64,000 bases of DNA from Ruegeria atlantica (GTDB taxonomy: Bacteria; Pseudomonadota; Alphaproteobacteria; Rhodobacterales; Rhodobacteraceae): contig NZ_WQFE01000004.1 in assembly GCF_013033965.1 (NCBI RefSeq), forward strand, positions 1 to 64,000, in the 5' to 3' direction. This document shows positions 8,508 through 18,062 of this stretch, piece by piece. The first letter of the stretch is position 1. Each line of letters opens with the position of its first letter. The translations under genes and the position numbers were made by a program. The notes below the pieces were generated by a model. The model had not been told where the DNA came from. It ran no database searches and saw nothing but the letters and a program-made list of their open reading frames with translations.

Positions 8508-9665
8508 CTACCGCGTCAAGTGCGCTGCAAAGAACCCGTCTGCACCGTGTGTCACAAGCCACGACTTGCGCAACGTTTCGGTCCATTCGGGGTGCGCCTT
8601 TAGATATGCGTCGACGATATCGCCATTTTCATCATCCAACATCGAACAGGTCGCGTAGGCCAAAATCCCACCCGGTCGAACCAAAGGTGTGGCGGAATTC
8701 AGGATGTCGGACTGAAGCGCGTTCAGCGCCTGCAACCCCTCCTCGGTCAGCGCCCACTTCCCTGCCGGAGCGCGTCGCCACGACCCGCTGCCAGAGCATG
8801 GCGCATCCGTAAGGACAATATCGAAGGAGGCGTGTTGGCCCACCTCCTCCGGCTGTAGGCAGGTGATGTGTACCCCGGCCCGTTTTGCCCGCGCCGGCAG
8901 ATCACGCATACGCCCTGTGTTCACATCATGCGCAAAGACCTCAACACCCGAATGGGCCGCTAATGCCAGAGCTTTGCCTCCACCGCCTGCGCAATAGTCT
9001 AGAACACGCAATCCCGGCCGCAGTTCCAACGCTGCAACGACCGCCTGACTGGCTGCATCCTGCAGCTCGACCAGACCTTCGGCGTAGGCCCGACTTTGGG
9101 CGATTTTTCGTGCGCCTTCAGCGACCTCCATGGCGGTATTGCAGGCTGCATGTGCCTGGGCGTTGATCCCCTCAGCGCTCAAAGCGGCAATCGCACCCGC
9201 CCGATCGGTCTTGGCAAGGTTGGCCCGCAAATGAACAGGTGCACGGCTTTGCAAAACTTGTGCCGCTGCCACCGCCTGATCACCAAGCGAGGATTGAAAA
9301 CGCGGCCAGAGCCATTCGGGGATGTCGAACCGCTCGGCATCTGAGCTGAACGCGCGCAGGGCATCGGCGAGGGTTATCGGATCCGGCGCAAAACGTTCGC
9401 CGGTGAACAAAGCCTCAGGCTCGCCACCGGTTGCCCGGATCGAACCGATCATCAAACCGCGTCCGGTAGCAGACCCGCCCAAAGCCGAGAAAGACCGTTT
9501 GCAACGCAGCGCTTCGAACACGTGATCACGCACGGCTGCGCGGTCTTTCGAACCGGCAAACCGGCTGCGCCGCGCCCACCCTGTCAAAGCCTTTTCGACC
9601 GGTGCGCCAGCAAGGATGTCATCAAGGATTTCAATCGAAGCCTGAACACGCGCTGCTGGGATCAT
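8508..9665 (-). CDS. 16S rRNA m5C methyltransferase, RsmB/NOL1-NOP2-Sun family
   Basis: A 385-residue SAM-dependent RNA cytosine-C5 methyltransferase. The SAM-binding motif is VLDYCAGGGGKALALAA, the catalytic region is DAPCSGSGSWRRAP, and the second conserved cysteine is in LAYATCSM. Together these are diagnostic of the NSUN/RsmB family. The N-terminal third is a NusB/RsmB-like helical region (ARRSRFAGSKDRAAVRDHVFEALR). The exact rRNA position cannot be read from sequence. The ATG at 9665 (MIPAARV) is preferred over a more upstream start that would enter the guaB terminator. It lies downstream of guaB on the same strand but behind a terminator. Confidence 0.88.
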   Translation of the reverse strand: MIPAARVQASIEILDDILAGAPVEKALTGWARRSRFAGSKDRAAVRDHVFEALRCKRSFSALGGSATGRGLMIGSIRATGGEPEALFTGERFAPDPITLADALRAFSSDAERFDIPEWLWPRFQSSLGDQAVAAAQVLQSRAPVHLRANLAKTDRAGAIAALSAEGINAQAHAACNTAMEVAEGARKIAQSRAYAEGLVELQDAASQAVVAALELRPGLRVLDYCAGGGGKALALAAHSGVEVFAHDVNTGRMRDLPARAKRAGVHITCLQPEEVGQHASFDIVLTDAPCSGSGSWRRAPAGKWALTEEGLQALNALQSDILNSATPLVRPGGILAYATCSMLDDENGDIVDAYLKAHPEWTETLRKSWLVTHGADGFFAAHLTR

Positions 9666-9702
9666 GGAGTTTTCCGATTTCGTTGCTAAGCCCAAAAAAT
9701 GC

Positions 9703-9728
9703 AAAACGGCGCCCGTGTCGGGGCGCCG
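9703..9728 (-). terminator. Terminator after guaB
   Basis: CGGCGCCC (9707-9714) and GGGCGCCG (9721-9728) pair perfectly across a 6-nt loop. On the minus strand the stem is followed by TTTTGCATTTTTTGG. This is a strong intrinsic terminator 20 bp past guaB. Confidence 0.85.
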
Positions 9729-9747
9729 CGCTGCAAACTCGGTTGCG

Positions 9748-11199
<1,452 letters not shown>

Positions 11200-11412
11200 C
11201 TAACCCCATGCAAAAGCCCGTTTGGCGGTGACCCTATTGCATGGATTTGAGGTAAGGAAAAGCCCCTGACCCAAACTAGTTCCCCCCTACGGCCCGATAC
11301 CGCTGCAAAAAACGACGCAAGACGTGCAAAACGTGCCGCTGAATGGCTTTCCCTTTGCGCACAAACCCATATCTTGCCCGGCATACGCGCGAATACAAAA
11401 GGCAGGCCAAAC

Positions 11413-13455
11413 ATGACCACCGACCCCCTTGTCGTCTTTACCCCGTCGGGCAAACGCGGGCACTTCCCCGTGGGTACTCCGGTTCTGACCGCTGCGCGGC
11501 AGCTGGGGGTAGATCTGGATTCTGTCTGCGGCGGCCGCGGGATTTGTTCAAAATGTCAGATCACGCCCAGCTATGGCGAGTTCCCCAAGCACGGTGTGAC
11601 CGTATCCGAAGAAGCGCTTAGCGAATGGAACGCGGTCGAGCAGCGCTATGACGACAAACGTGGTTTAAAGCCGGGCCGTCGCCTGGGATGTCAGGCGACA
11701 GTCCAGGGCGATGTTGTGATCGACGTCCCACCCGAAAGCCAGGTCCACCGTCAGGTTGTCCGCAAAGCCGCCGCAGCGCGCGCCATCACGATGGACCCGG
11801 CGACTCGGCTGTATTTTGTTGTGGTCGAAGAACCCGATATGCACTCACCCACCGGTGACCTTGAGCGGCTGGAGCGTGCCCTGCGCGAGCAGTGGAACAT
11901 AGACACGGTCACTGCGGATTTGTCGCTGATGTCCAAGCTGCAAACGGTTCTGCGCAAAGGCAAATGGGAGGTCACCGTGGCCGTTCACAAAGGTCACAAG
12001 GATGAGGTGGCGCGTGTGGTCGAAATCTGGCCGGGCCTGCACGAAAGCGGCCTTTACGGTCTGGCCATCGATCTCGGCTCAACCACCATTGCGGCCCACC
12101 TGACCGATCTGGAAACGGGTGAAGTCAAGGCGTCCTCGGGCCTGATGAACCCGCAGATCCGCTTTGGCGAAGACCTCATGAGCCGCGTGTCCTATTCCAT
12201 GATGAACCCCGGCGGCGATCGGGAAATGACCAAAGCCGTGCGTGAGGCGATCAATGACCTGACAACGTCGATTGCTGACGAGGCCGGAATCGACGCCGCG
12301 TTGATCGTGGAAACGGTCTTTGTGTGTAACCCGGTCATGCACCACCTGCTGCTGGGTCTCGACCCGGTCGAACTGGGTCAGGCGCCCTTTGCCCTGGCAA
12401 CATCGGAAAGCATGTCCCTGCCCGCGCGTGAGATGGATTTGACCAAGATGAACCCCCGCGCACAGGTTTACATCTTGCCGTGCATTGCAGGTCACGTCGG
12501 CGCTGACTGCGCCGCGGTCGCCTTGTCCGAGGAACCGGGCAAATCCGAAGACCTCGTGCTGATCGTCGACGTGGGCACAAACGCAGAAATCCTGCTGGGC
12601 AACACCAGCCGCGTTCTGGCCTGTTCTTCGCCCACAGGTCCAGCGTTCGAAGGCGCCCAGATCAGCTCCGGCCAACGCGCAGCACCCGGAGCGATTGAGC
12701 GCATCGAAATCGACCCCGTCACCAAGGAACCCCGATTCCGCGTCATCGGGTCCGAAAAATGGTCCGACGAGGAAGGTTTTGATCAGGACATCGCCACGAC
12801 CGGGATCACCGGAATCTGCGGCTCGGGCATCATCGAGGCCGTGGCCGAAATGCGTATCGCCGGGCTGCTGGACGAAGGTGGCCTGATCGGTTCGGCCGCA
12901 CAAACCGGCACGCCCCGTTGTGTGCCCGAGGGCCGCACCCACGCCTATATGATCCACGACGCCAGCGCCGAAGGTGGTCCGCGTATCACCGTCACCCAAG
13001 GCGACATCCGCGCAATCCAGTTGGCCAAATCGGCGCTTTACGCCGGTGCACGTCTGTTGATGGACGAAATGGAGGTCGACAAAGTGGATCGGGTGGTTCT
13101 TGCAGGAGCGTTTGGTGCGCATATCTCGACCAAACACGCGATGGTTCTGGGCATGATTCCGGACGCGCCGCTGGACAAGGTCTCAAGCGCGGGCAACGCC
13201 GCCGGTACTGGGGCACGGATAGCGCTGTGTAACATCGCGGCTCGGGCCGAGATCGAACGCGTTGTCCGCGAGATCACTAAGGTCGAGACAGCCATCGAGC
13301 CGAAATTTCAGGATCATTTCGTCGCCGCAAACGCCATTCCGCACAAGACCGACCCGTTCCCGGAACTGGCCCAGGTGGTCACATTGCCCACGCCGTCCTT
13401 CAATGCCGGTGGTGGAGAAGAAAGCTCTGGCCGCAGGCGGCGCAGGCGGTCATAG
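11413..13455 (+). CDS. RACo-like corrinoid-protein reductive activator (2Fe-2S + ASKHA, DUF4445)
   Basis: A 680-residue member of the RamA/RACo class: iron-sulfur ATPases that re-reduce oxidised Co(II) corrinoid proteins so methyl transfer can resume. An N-terminal plant-type [2Fe-2S] domain has C39, C45 and C48 (VCGGRGICSKC) and C93 (GRRLGCQ). The C-terminal ASKHA ATPase begins near residue 216 with LAIDLGSTTIAAHLTD, and VDVGTNAEI and VVLAGAFGAH are further phosphate-loop signatures. The ATG at 11413 has GGCAGG upstream. The protein ends in six consecutive arginines plus Ser. It lies near a methyl-THF:corrinoid methyltransferase, and in Roseobacters a protein of this kind is reported to support a split methionine synthase. 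The partner corrinoid protein is not in the window. Confidence 0.88.
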   Translation: MTTDPLVVFTPSGKRGHFPVGTPVLTAARQLGVDLDSVCGGRGICSKCQITPSYGEFPKHGVTVSEEALSEWNAVEQRYDDKRGLKPGRRLGCQATVQGDVVIDVPPESQVHRQVVRKAAAARAITMDPATRLYFVVVEEPDMHSPTGDLERLERALREQWNIDTVTADLSLMSKLQTVLRKGKWEVTVAVHKGHKDEVARVVEIWPGLHESGLYGLAIDLGSTTIAAHLTDLETGEVKASSGLMNPQIRFGEDLMSRVSYSMMNPGGDREMTKAVREAINDLTTSIADEAGIDAALIVETVFVCNPVMHHLLLGLDPVELGQAPFALATSESMSLPAREMDLTKMNPRAQVYILPCIAGHVGADCAAVALSEEPGKSEDLVLIVDVGTNAEILLGNTSRVLACSSPTGPAFEGAQISSGQRAAPGAIERIEIDPVTKEPRFRVIGSEKWSDEEGFDQDIATTGITGICGSGIIEAVAEMRIAGLLDEGGLIGSAAQTGTPRCVPEGRTHAYMIHDASAEGGPRITVTQGDIRAIQLAKSALYAGARLLMDEMEVDKVDRVVLAGAFGAHISTKHAMVLGMIPDAPLDKVSSAGNAAGTGARIALCNIAARAEIERVVREITKVETAIEPKFQDHFVAANAIPHKTDPFPELAQVVTLPTPSFNAGGGEESSGRRRRRRS

Positions 13456-13479
13456 TCACCCCCGACACAAGGGGGCGGC

Positions 13480-14337
13480 ATGCAGATCGCAAACGAGGAA
13501 CAGGCTGAATACTGGGGAAAATCTCCGTCCGGGGCCAAATGGCTGACCTACGAGGATCAACTGGATCAGCTGATGGCGCCGGTCCTTGATCTGGTGTTGG
13601 AGCGTGCCGATCTGAAGCCCGGCCTGCGTGTTCTGGACATCGGCTGCGGTACGGGCGCAAGCGCGATCGCAGCCGCACGCGCCGTGGGACCGGACGGCCA
13701 TGTTCTGGCGGCAGATGTCTCGGAGCCATTTCTCGATCGTGCATCGGCACGGGCATCCGAAGCCGGAGCGCAAAACATCGCCTTCCAATTCGCTGATGCC
13801 CAGACGCACGCTTTTGACGAAGCAGACCGGGACGCCATGATCTCGCGTTTCGGGGTCATGTTTTTTGAAGACACGGTCGCGGCCTTTGCCAATATGGCCC
13901 GCGCACTTAAACCGGGCGGCACGATGACCTTTGCCGCCTGGGGTCCGTTGCCCGGGAACCCATGGTTCAAAATACCGCATATCGCAGCTACAGATCGGTT
14001 GGGCACACCTCCTAAGGTCGACCGAAATGCACCAGGCCCTATGGCGTTTCATGATCGTGAACGGGTCACCGGGTTGCTCGAGCAGGCTGGTCTGAGTGAT
14101 GTTCGCGTCGAAGCTGTTGACCTGATGCTGCATTTTGAGGGCCCTTTGCTGGATTGCGCTGCTCTATGCACCCGCGTTGGCCCCGCCGCCCGCGTCATCA
14201 CCCATTTCGATGGCAAACCCGAGGACGTGGCCGCGATCCAACACGCGGTCGCTGACGCGTTTCTCCCTTTTGCTACCGAGGGTTCGGTACACATCCCGGC
14301 GGAAATCAATCTGTTTCAGGCATGCCGCCCGGATTGA
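13480..14337 (+). CDS. Class I SAM-dependent methyltransferase
   Basis: A 285-residue methyltransferase of the UbiE/COQ5-like type. SAM motif I is VLDIGCGTGASAIAAAR (about residues 50-66), with the acidic residue ending strand 2 in LAADVSEPFL. The later ALKPGGTMTFAAWGP matches motif III. The substrate is not evident. It starts 24 bp after the RACo-like gene on the same strand and is probably cotranscribed, so a link with C1 metabolism is possible but unproven. Confidence 0.82.
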   Translation: MQIANEEQAEYWGKSPSGAKWLTYEDQLDQLMAPVLDLVLERADLKPGLRVLDIGCGTGASAIAAARAVGPDGHVLAADVSEPFLDRASARASEAGAQNIAFQFADAQTHAFDEADRDAMISRFGVMFFEDTVAAFANMARALKPGGTMTFAAWGPLPGNPWFKIPHIAATDRLGTPPKVDRNAPGPMAFHDRERVTGLLEQAGLSDVRVEAVDLMLHFEGPLLDCAALCTRVGPAARVITHFDGKPEDVAAIQHAVADAFLPFATEGSVHIPAEINLFQACRPD

Positions 14338-14401
14338 GCCAACTTGAACGCCGCACACTATCGCGCTGGTTTCCAAGCATTTTCCGGGAAGAATTTGATT
14401 T

Positions 14402-14475
14402 TGGAGCGGGTAGCGGGAATCGAACCCGCGCGTTCAGCTTGGGAAGCTGACAGGCTACCATTACATCATACCCGC
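14402..14475 (-). tRNA. tRNA-Gly(CCC)
   Basis: A 74-nt cloverleaf on the minus strand. The acceptor GCGGGTA pairs with TACCCGC, with discriminator T and an encoded CCA (14402-14404). The anticodon arm TCAGC-TTCCCAA-GCTGA gives anticodon CCC, and the T-loop has TTCGAAT. It reads GGG glycine codons. Confidence 0.95.
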
Positions 14476-14544
14476 CGCGCCAGTCACGGATATCACCCGA
14501 TACTTACCGCTTTCAAGCGCCCATCATCGGAAAAAGCCACTGCC

Positions 14545-15372
14545 TTATTCCGTCCTGGCGCGCAGACTGTCGATCAAATCCTGATCGACCTCCAGCACCT
14601 GCTGTGCGGCCTCAAGGGTTCGTTGGTCGAGGTGCTGAGGATTCAGGTCAATATCCATTGAAAATGCTTCAACAATGATCCGCATCGCATTGATGCGCGC
14701 ATATTTCTTGTTGTTCGAAGGAATAACATGCCAGGGCGCTACCTCGGTCGAGGTGCGGGCCAGCATTTCATCCACGGCCACCTCGGCCTCGTCCCATTTT
14801 TCGCGGTTTCGAAAATCCTCGTAAGTCAGCTTCCATCGTTTCAGTGGATTATTCAGGCGTTCGGTGAAACGCGCCATCTGCTCGTCCGGTGATATGTGAA
14901 AGAACAGCTTTACGAGCCGGGTTCCGTCATCCACCAACATCCGCTCAAAATCGTTGATTTCCTGGTAGGCTGCGCGCCAGCGTTTTTCCGGTGTCAGGTT
15001 TTCCAGGCGTTCAACCAGAACTCGCCCATACCAACTGCGGTCAAAGGCCGAGATCGCACCCGCGGGGGGCAAGCGTTCCCAAAACCGCAGCAGGTAATGG
15101 CGGTTCAGGTAATAGTTGCGCGGGGCACCAATCGGCCAAACTTTGAAACTGCGCGGGTCCAGTGCCTGGCTGATCCTGCGGATCGTCCCGCCTTTCCCGG
15201 CCGCATCCCAGCCTTCGAAAACGATAACGCCCTTGGTTCCGTGGAACAGGAAGGCTTGCTGTATCAGTGACAACTGGGCCTGTAACTCAATCAGTTCTTT
15301 GAAGTATTCCTTTTTGCCCAGACGCTTGGAAAGATCTGCATCTGCGAGTTTGGACGGATAGTGTCTGACCAT
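14545..15372 (-). CDS. ppk2: Polyphosphate kinase 2 (PPK2)
   Basis: A 275-residue single-domain PPK2 that transfers phosphate between polyphosphate and nucleoside diphosphates, usually favouring polyP-driven GTP/ATP formation. The Walker A-like motif is FEGWDAAGKGGTIRR, followed by the family signatures IGAPRNYYLNRHYLLRFWERLP and FDRSWYGRVLVERLE with the Walker B-like Asp. The ATG at 15372 has AGG at good spacing; more upstream starts lack a ribosome site. It ends next to tRNA-Gly. A Ppx-type polyphosphatase gene lies about 2.7 kb away across the C1 operon. Confidence 0.93.
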   Translation of the reverse strand: MVRHYPSKLADADLSKRLGKKEYFKELIELQAQLSLIQQAFLFHGTKGVIVFEGWDAAGKGGTIRRISQALDPRSFKVWPIGAPRNYYLNRHYLLRFWERLPPAGAISAFDRSWYGRVLVERLENLTPEKRWRAAYQEINDFERMLVDDGTRLVKLFFHISPDEQMARFTERLNNPLKRWKLTYEDFRNREKWDEAEVAVDEMLARTSTEVAPWHVIPSNNKKYARINAMRIIVEAFSMDIDLNPQHLDQRTLEAAQQVLEVDQDLIDSLRARTE

Positions 15373-15451
15373 TTTTGCACCTGAGCATTGTTGCGACATC
15401 GCTATCACTATCATGCCCCGGTCAGATCTCGGCATTGATCGGCATCAAGGA

Positions 15452-15480
15452 AAAAGGCCGGGCGATTTGCCCGGCCTTTA
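15452..15480 (-). terminator. Terminator of the C1 (MetF/MeTr) operon
   Basis: AAAGGCCGGGC and GCCCGGCCTTT (15453-15463 and 15469-15479) form an 11-bp stem with a 5-nt loop, followed by TTTTTCC on the minus strand. It sits about 20 bp past the methyltransferase stop. Confidence 0.9.
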
Positions 15481-15500
15481 CATTTTAATCAGATCAGAGA

Positions 15501-16562
15501 TCAGGCCCGGCGGCGACGGCCACCACCGCGACGGCCACCTGCAGCACCGGCTGCTCCGGCTTCTTCCGGGGCTTTGTTGAATTTGATCCACTCACCACCG
15601 TGCGGATCGTTGTTGGTCAGCAAGTTAGCGGCGCGAATGGCCTCCATCTCTTTACCTGCGCGTGGCTTGGTCGAACCGAGACCGAACAGTTGGCAGAAGG
15701 TCTCATCATCCATGTCTGCTGGCAGGATGATGCCCTTTGCCTCGATCTCTGCTTTTTTCTCGGCCAGCTTCTTAGGCCCGACAGGCAGCGCAACGGGATT
15801 CATAATGGCCGAAGTCATGCCTGCACCCATCGCCATCGGAAGGAACGCGTTGTTGATGCCGTGGCGGTTTGGCAAGCCGAACGAAACGTTCGACGCACCG
15901 CATGTCGTGTTCACGCCCAGCTCTTCACGCAGACGACGGACCAGAGCGAATACCTGCTGACCGGCGGTTGCCATCGCACCGATGGGCATAACCAGCGGGT
16001 CAACAACGATGTCATGCGCCGGGATGCCAAAATCAGCTGCGCGCTCAACGATTTTTTTGGCCACTTCGAACCGCACATCGGGGTCTTCCGAGATACCGGT
16101 GTCGTCGTTCGAGATCGCAACCACAGGAACGTTGTATTTCTTTACCAGCGGCAGAACCAGCTCCAGACGCTCTTCTTCCCCGGTAACCGAGTTCAACAGC
16201 GGCCGGCCCTCGGCGGCCTCAAGGCCGGCCTCAAGCGCACCGGGAACGGACGAGTCGATGCACAGCGGCACGTCAACCAATCCCTGCACCAGCTCAACGA
16301 TCTTGCGCATCAGCGGCGGTTCAGTCTCATTCGGGTTTGGGTTCGAGTTGTAGACAACGCCCGCATTGATATCCAGAACGGTTGCGCCTGCCAGAACCTG
16401 CGCCAGCGCGTCTTTCTCGACGGTCGAGAAATCGCCTGCTTCCAGCTCAGCCGCCAGTTTCTTGCGGCCCGTGGGGTTGATCCGCTCACCGATCACGCAG
16501 AACGGTTCGTCAAAGCCCAGAATGGCTGTTTTTGTTTTTGATTCGACGACTGTACGGGTCAT
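15501..16562 (-). CDS. Methyltetrahydrofolate:corrinoid methyltransferase (pterin-binding, MetH-like module)
   Basis: A 353-residue stand-alone pterin-binding TIM-barrel enzyme of the MeTr/MetH-folate-domain family, moving methyl groups between methyl-THF and a corrinoid protein. Family marks include VIGERINPTGRKK near the N-terminus, VLDINAGVVYN, PLCIDSSVPGALEAG, VTGEEERL and GASNVSFGLPNRHGINNAFL. The C-terminal 20 residues are Ala/Gly-rich and end in GRRGGGRRRRA, a basic tail resembling that of the RACo-like protein. It is the last gene of a three-gene minus-strand operon, 9 bp after the MetF-like gene. No homocysteine or B12-binding domain is fused, so those modules must be encoded elsewhere. 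Confidence 0.9.
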   Translation of the reverse strand: MTRTVVESKTKTAILGFDEPFCVIGERINPTGRKKLAAELEAGDFSTVEKDALAQVLAGATVLDINAGVVYNSNPNPNETEPPLMRKIVELVQGLVDVPLCIDSSVPGALEAGLEAAEGRPLLNSVTGEEERLELVLPLVKKYNVPVVAISNDDTGISEDPDVRFEVAKKIVERAADFGIPAHDIVVDPLVMPIGAMATAGQQVFALVRRLREELGVNTTCGASNVSFGLPNRHGINNAFLPMAMGAGMTSAIMNPVALPVGPKKLAEKKAEIEAKGIILPADMDDETFCQLFGLGSTKPRAGKEMEAIRAANLLTNNDPHGGEWIKFNKAPEEAGAAGAAGGRRGGGRRRRA

Positions 16563-16571
16563 GTCCGTTCC

Positions 16572-17498
16572 TTAGGAGTTTACAGGCTTTGCCGAAGCGC
16601 CGCCGTTGTTGATTGCCCAGTTGGCGTTGGTCTTTATGCCGCCAAGCGGGAAGAAGTGTACGTTGGTGATGTTGAAGTCCGGGTTGGCCGCTTTGTGGTT
16701 GGCCAGTTCGGTGATCACATCTGTCGGCTCGTAAGGCAGCAACAGCTTGGAGACATCCATCGCGCGCTTTTGCAGAACCTTCAAGGACGGGCCAACGCCG
16801 CAAGCGATGGCAAACTTGATCAGCGTCTGCAGTTTGGCCGGACCAGCGATCCCGATATGGATCGGCAGATCGATACCCGCTTCTTTCAGGCTGTCGGCCC
16901 ACGCGATGATCGGCTTGGCGTCGAATGCGAACTGAGTAGCCAGCGCCATTTCCGCATCGGTTGTTTCGTTGAACCTTTGTTTCCAACGCAGCGCGTCATC
17001 AACGTTCTTATTCGAACCGTCAGGATCGATATCCTTGTTGCCCTCGGGGTGGCCAGCCACGTGCAAGCGCTTGAAGCCCGCTTTGTCGAACAGACCACTT
17101 TCCAGCAGTTGCATCGAGCTGTCGAAATCGCCATGCGGCTTGTCCACACCACCGGCGAGCAGCAGAGCCTGCTCAACACCGGCTTCGCCCTGATACATGG
17201 AAATCCAGTTCTCGAGCGTCGCAGCGTCCTTGATGATCCGCGCCGGGAAGTGCGGCATCACCGGATAACCTTCGTCAGCGATCCGCTTGGCGGTCTTGAC
17301 CATATCCTCGATCGGCGTGCCTTCGATATGGGCGATGTAAACACGGGTGCCTTCGGGCAGCAGCGCGCGGAAGTCTTCGACCTTTTCGGCGGTGCGCGGC
17401 ATCACCTCGATCGAATAGCCTTGCAAAAAGGCTTCGACGGTCGGATTCACCGGTCCGTTTTCGACCGCATCACGTTTCTTGAAGTTCAGCAAAGCCAT
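16572..17498 (-). CDS. Methylenetetrahydrofolate reductase-like protein (divergent MetF)
   Basis: A 308-residue TIM-barrel protein of the methylenetetrahydrofolate reductase family (PF02219), expected to interconvert methylene-THF and methyl-THF. Recognisable pieces are the MPHFPARIIKD segment, QALLLAGGVDKPHGDF in place of the usual LRGD-type segment, RLHVAGHPEGN, and AWADSLKEAGIDLPIHIGIAGP. It is divergent from enterobacterial MetF, so the activity is inferred from family and context. The ATG at 17498 (MALLNFKK) has a strong GGGAGG; the longer reading does not. It is the middle gene of the operon, directly before the methyl-THF:corrinoid methyltransferase. Confidence 0.87.
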   Translation of the reverse strand: MALLNFKKRDAVENGPVNPTVEAFLQGYSIEVMPRTAEKVEDFRALLPEGTRVYIAHIEGTPIEDMVKTAKRIADEGYPVMPHFPARIIKDAATLENWISMYQGEAGVEQALLLAGGVDKPHGDFDSSMQLLESGLFDKAGFKRLHVAGHPEGNKDIDPDGSNKNVDDALRWKQRFNETTDAEMALATQFAFDAKPIIAWADSLKEAGIDLPIHIGIAGPAKLQTLIKFAIACGVGPSLKVLQKRAMDVSKLLLPYEPTDVITELANHKAANPDFNITNVHFFPLGGIKTNANWAINNGGASAKPVNS

Positions 17499-17524
17499 TG
17501 CGGCCTCCCATAGATGTCTCGGGC

Positions 17525-17821
17525 TCATGCCCAACCGTCATTGGCGATCAGGGCTTTGATGCGGTCCTGATCGTATTCTGTTTCCAAACGCACGGCCTCG
17601 GTCTCGGCAATTTCAGACGGATCGCCATCCACTGCAAAAGGTTCGGCCTTGCGCCATTCGGCCAGGTAGGCATCGCTGTCCTTGGCGTTCACCTTCATGG
17701 CCGCGCGGTCGATGGCTTGTTCGAACCGTTCCTCCAATTGCCGCTTTGCGCCACGACGGCCCTTGCCGACGATGACTTGGGCGGGAATGTCGCGCCAGTA
17801 TACAATGGTGACGTCAGGCAT
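17525..17821 (-). CDS. Small 'virulence factor' family protein (PF13769)
   Basis: A 98-residue protein of the family called 'virulence factor' in databases. It begins VTIVYWRDIPAQVIVG and contains a run of charged helices. The name is historical, and in Rhodobacterales I know it mainly as a neighbour of methyl-folate genes. It is the first gene of the operon, 26 bp ahead of the MetF-like start, with GGAGG in its leader. The operon position suggests an accessory subunit for one-carbon transfer (inference). Confidence 0.8.
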   Translation of the reverse strand: MPDVTIVYWRDIPAQVIVGKGRRGAKRQLEERFEQAIDRAAMKVNAKDSDAYLAEWRKAEPFAVDGDPSEIAETEAVRLETEYDQDRIKALIANDGWA

Positions 17822-17871
17822 TGCCGTTGATTCCTCCTAACCAGATGGACCGGTTCTAAACGTCTATGTGG

Positions 17872-17925
17872 GGGCAAGTCGGTCGATTTTCGACACACGG
17901 CGCTTTTCCAGCGACGTTTTTGCCC
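17872..17925 (-). promoter_or_regulatory. Structured 5' leader (possible three-way junction RNA) of the C1 operon
   Basis: On the minus-strand transcript, GGGCAA and TTGCCC (17920-17925 with 17872-17877) can close a junction holding two further hairpins. One is GTCGA/TCGAC with a 3-nt loop (17882-17894). The other is an 8-position helix with one mismatch around a GGAAA loop (17897-17917). It lies about 51-104 nt before the first start codon. I do not recognise it as a named riboswitch class; it could be a small regulatory RNA element or chance folding. Confidence 0.4.
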
Positions 17926-18062
17926 ACGATGGGATATCGGGGTTGTAACGAACTTGGAACCAAACGCGCATATCAAAATTCTCATCACTTTAATGAGCGT
18001 CTTGCACGACGCAATCGCCCGACCTATGGTCGGGGTAACTCGAAAATCGGAGGGCGTTTAAG

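Noticed and set aside
12079..13137. A 352-codon minus-strand frame inside the RACo-like gene
   Set aside because: Antisense shadow; the plus strand carries iron-sulfur and ASKHA motifs continuously.
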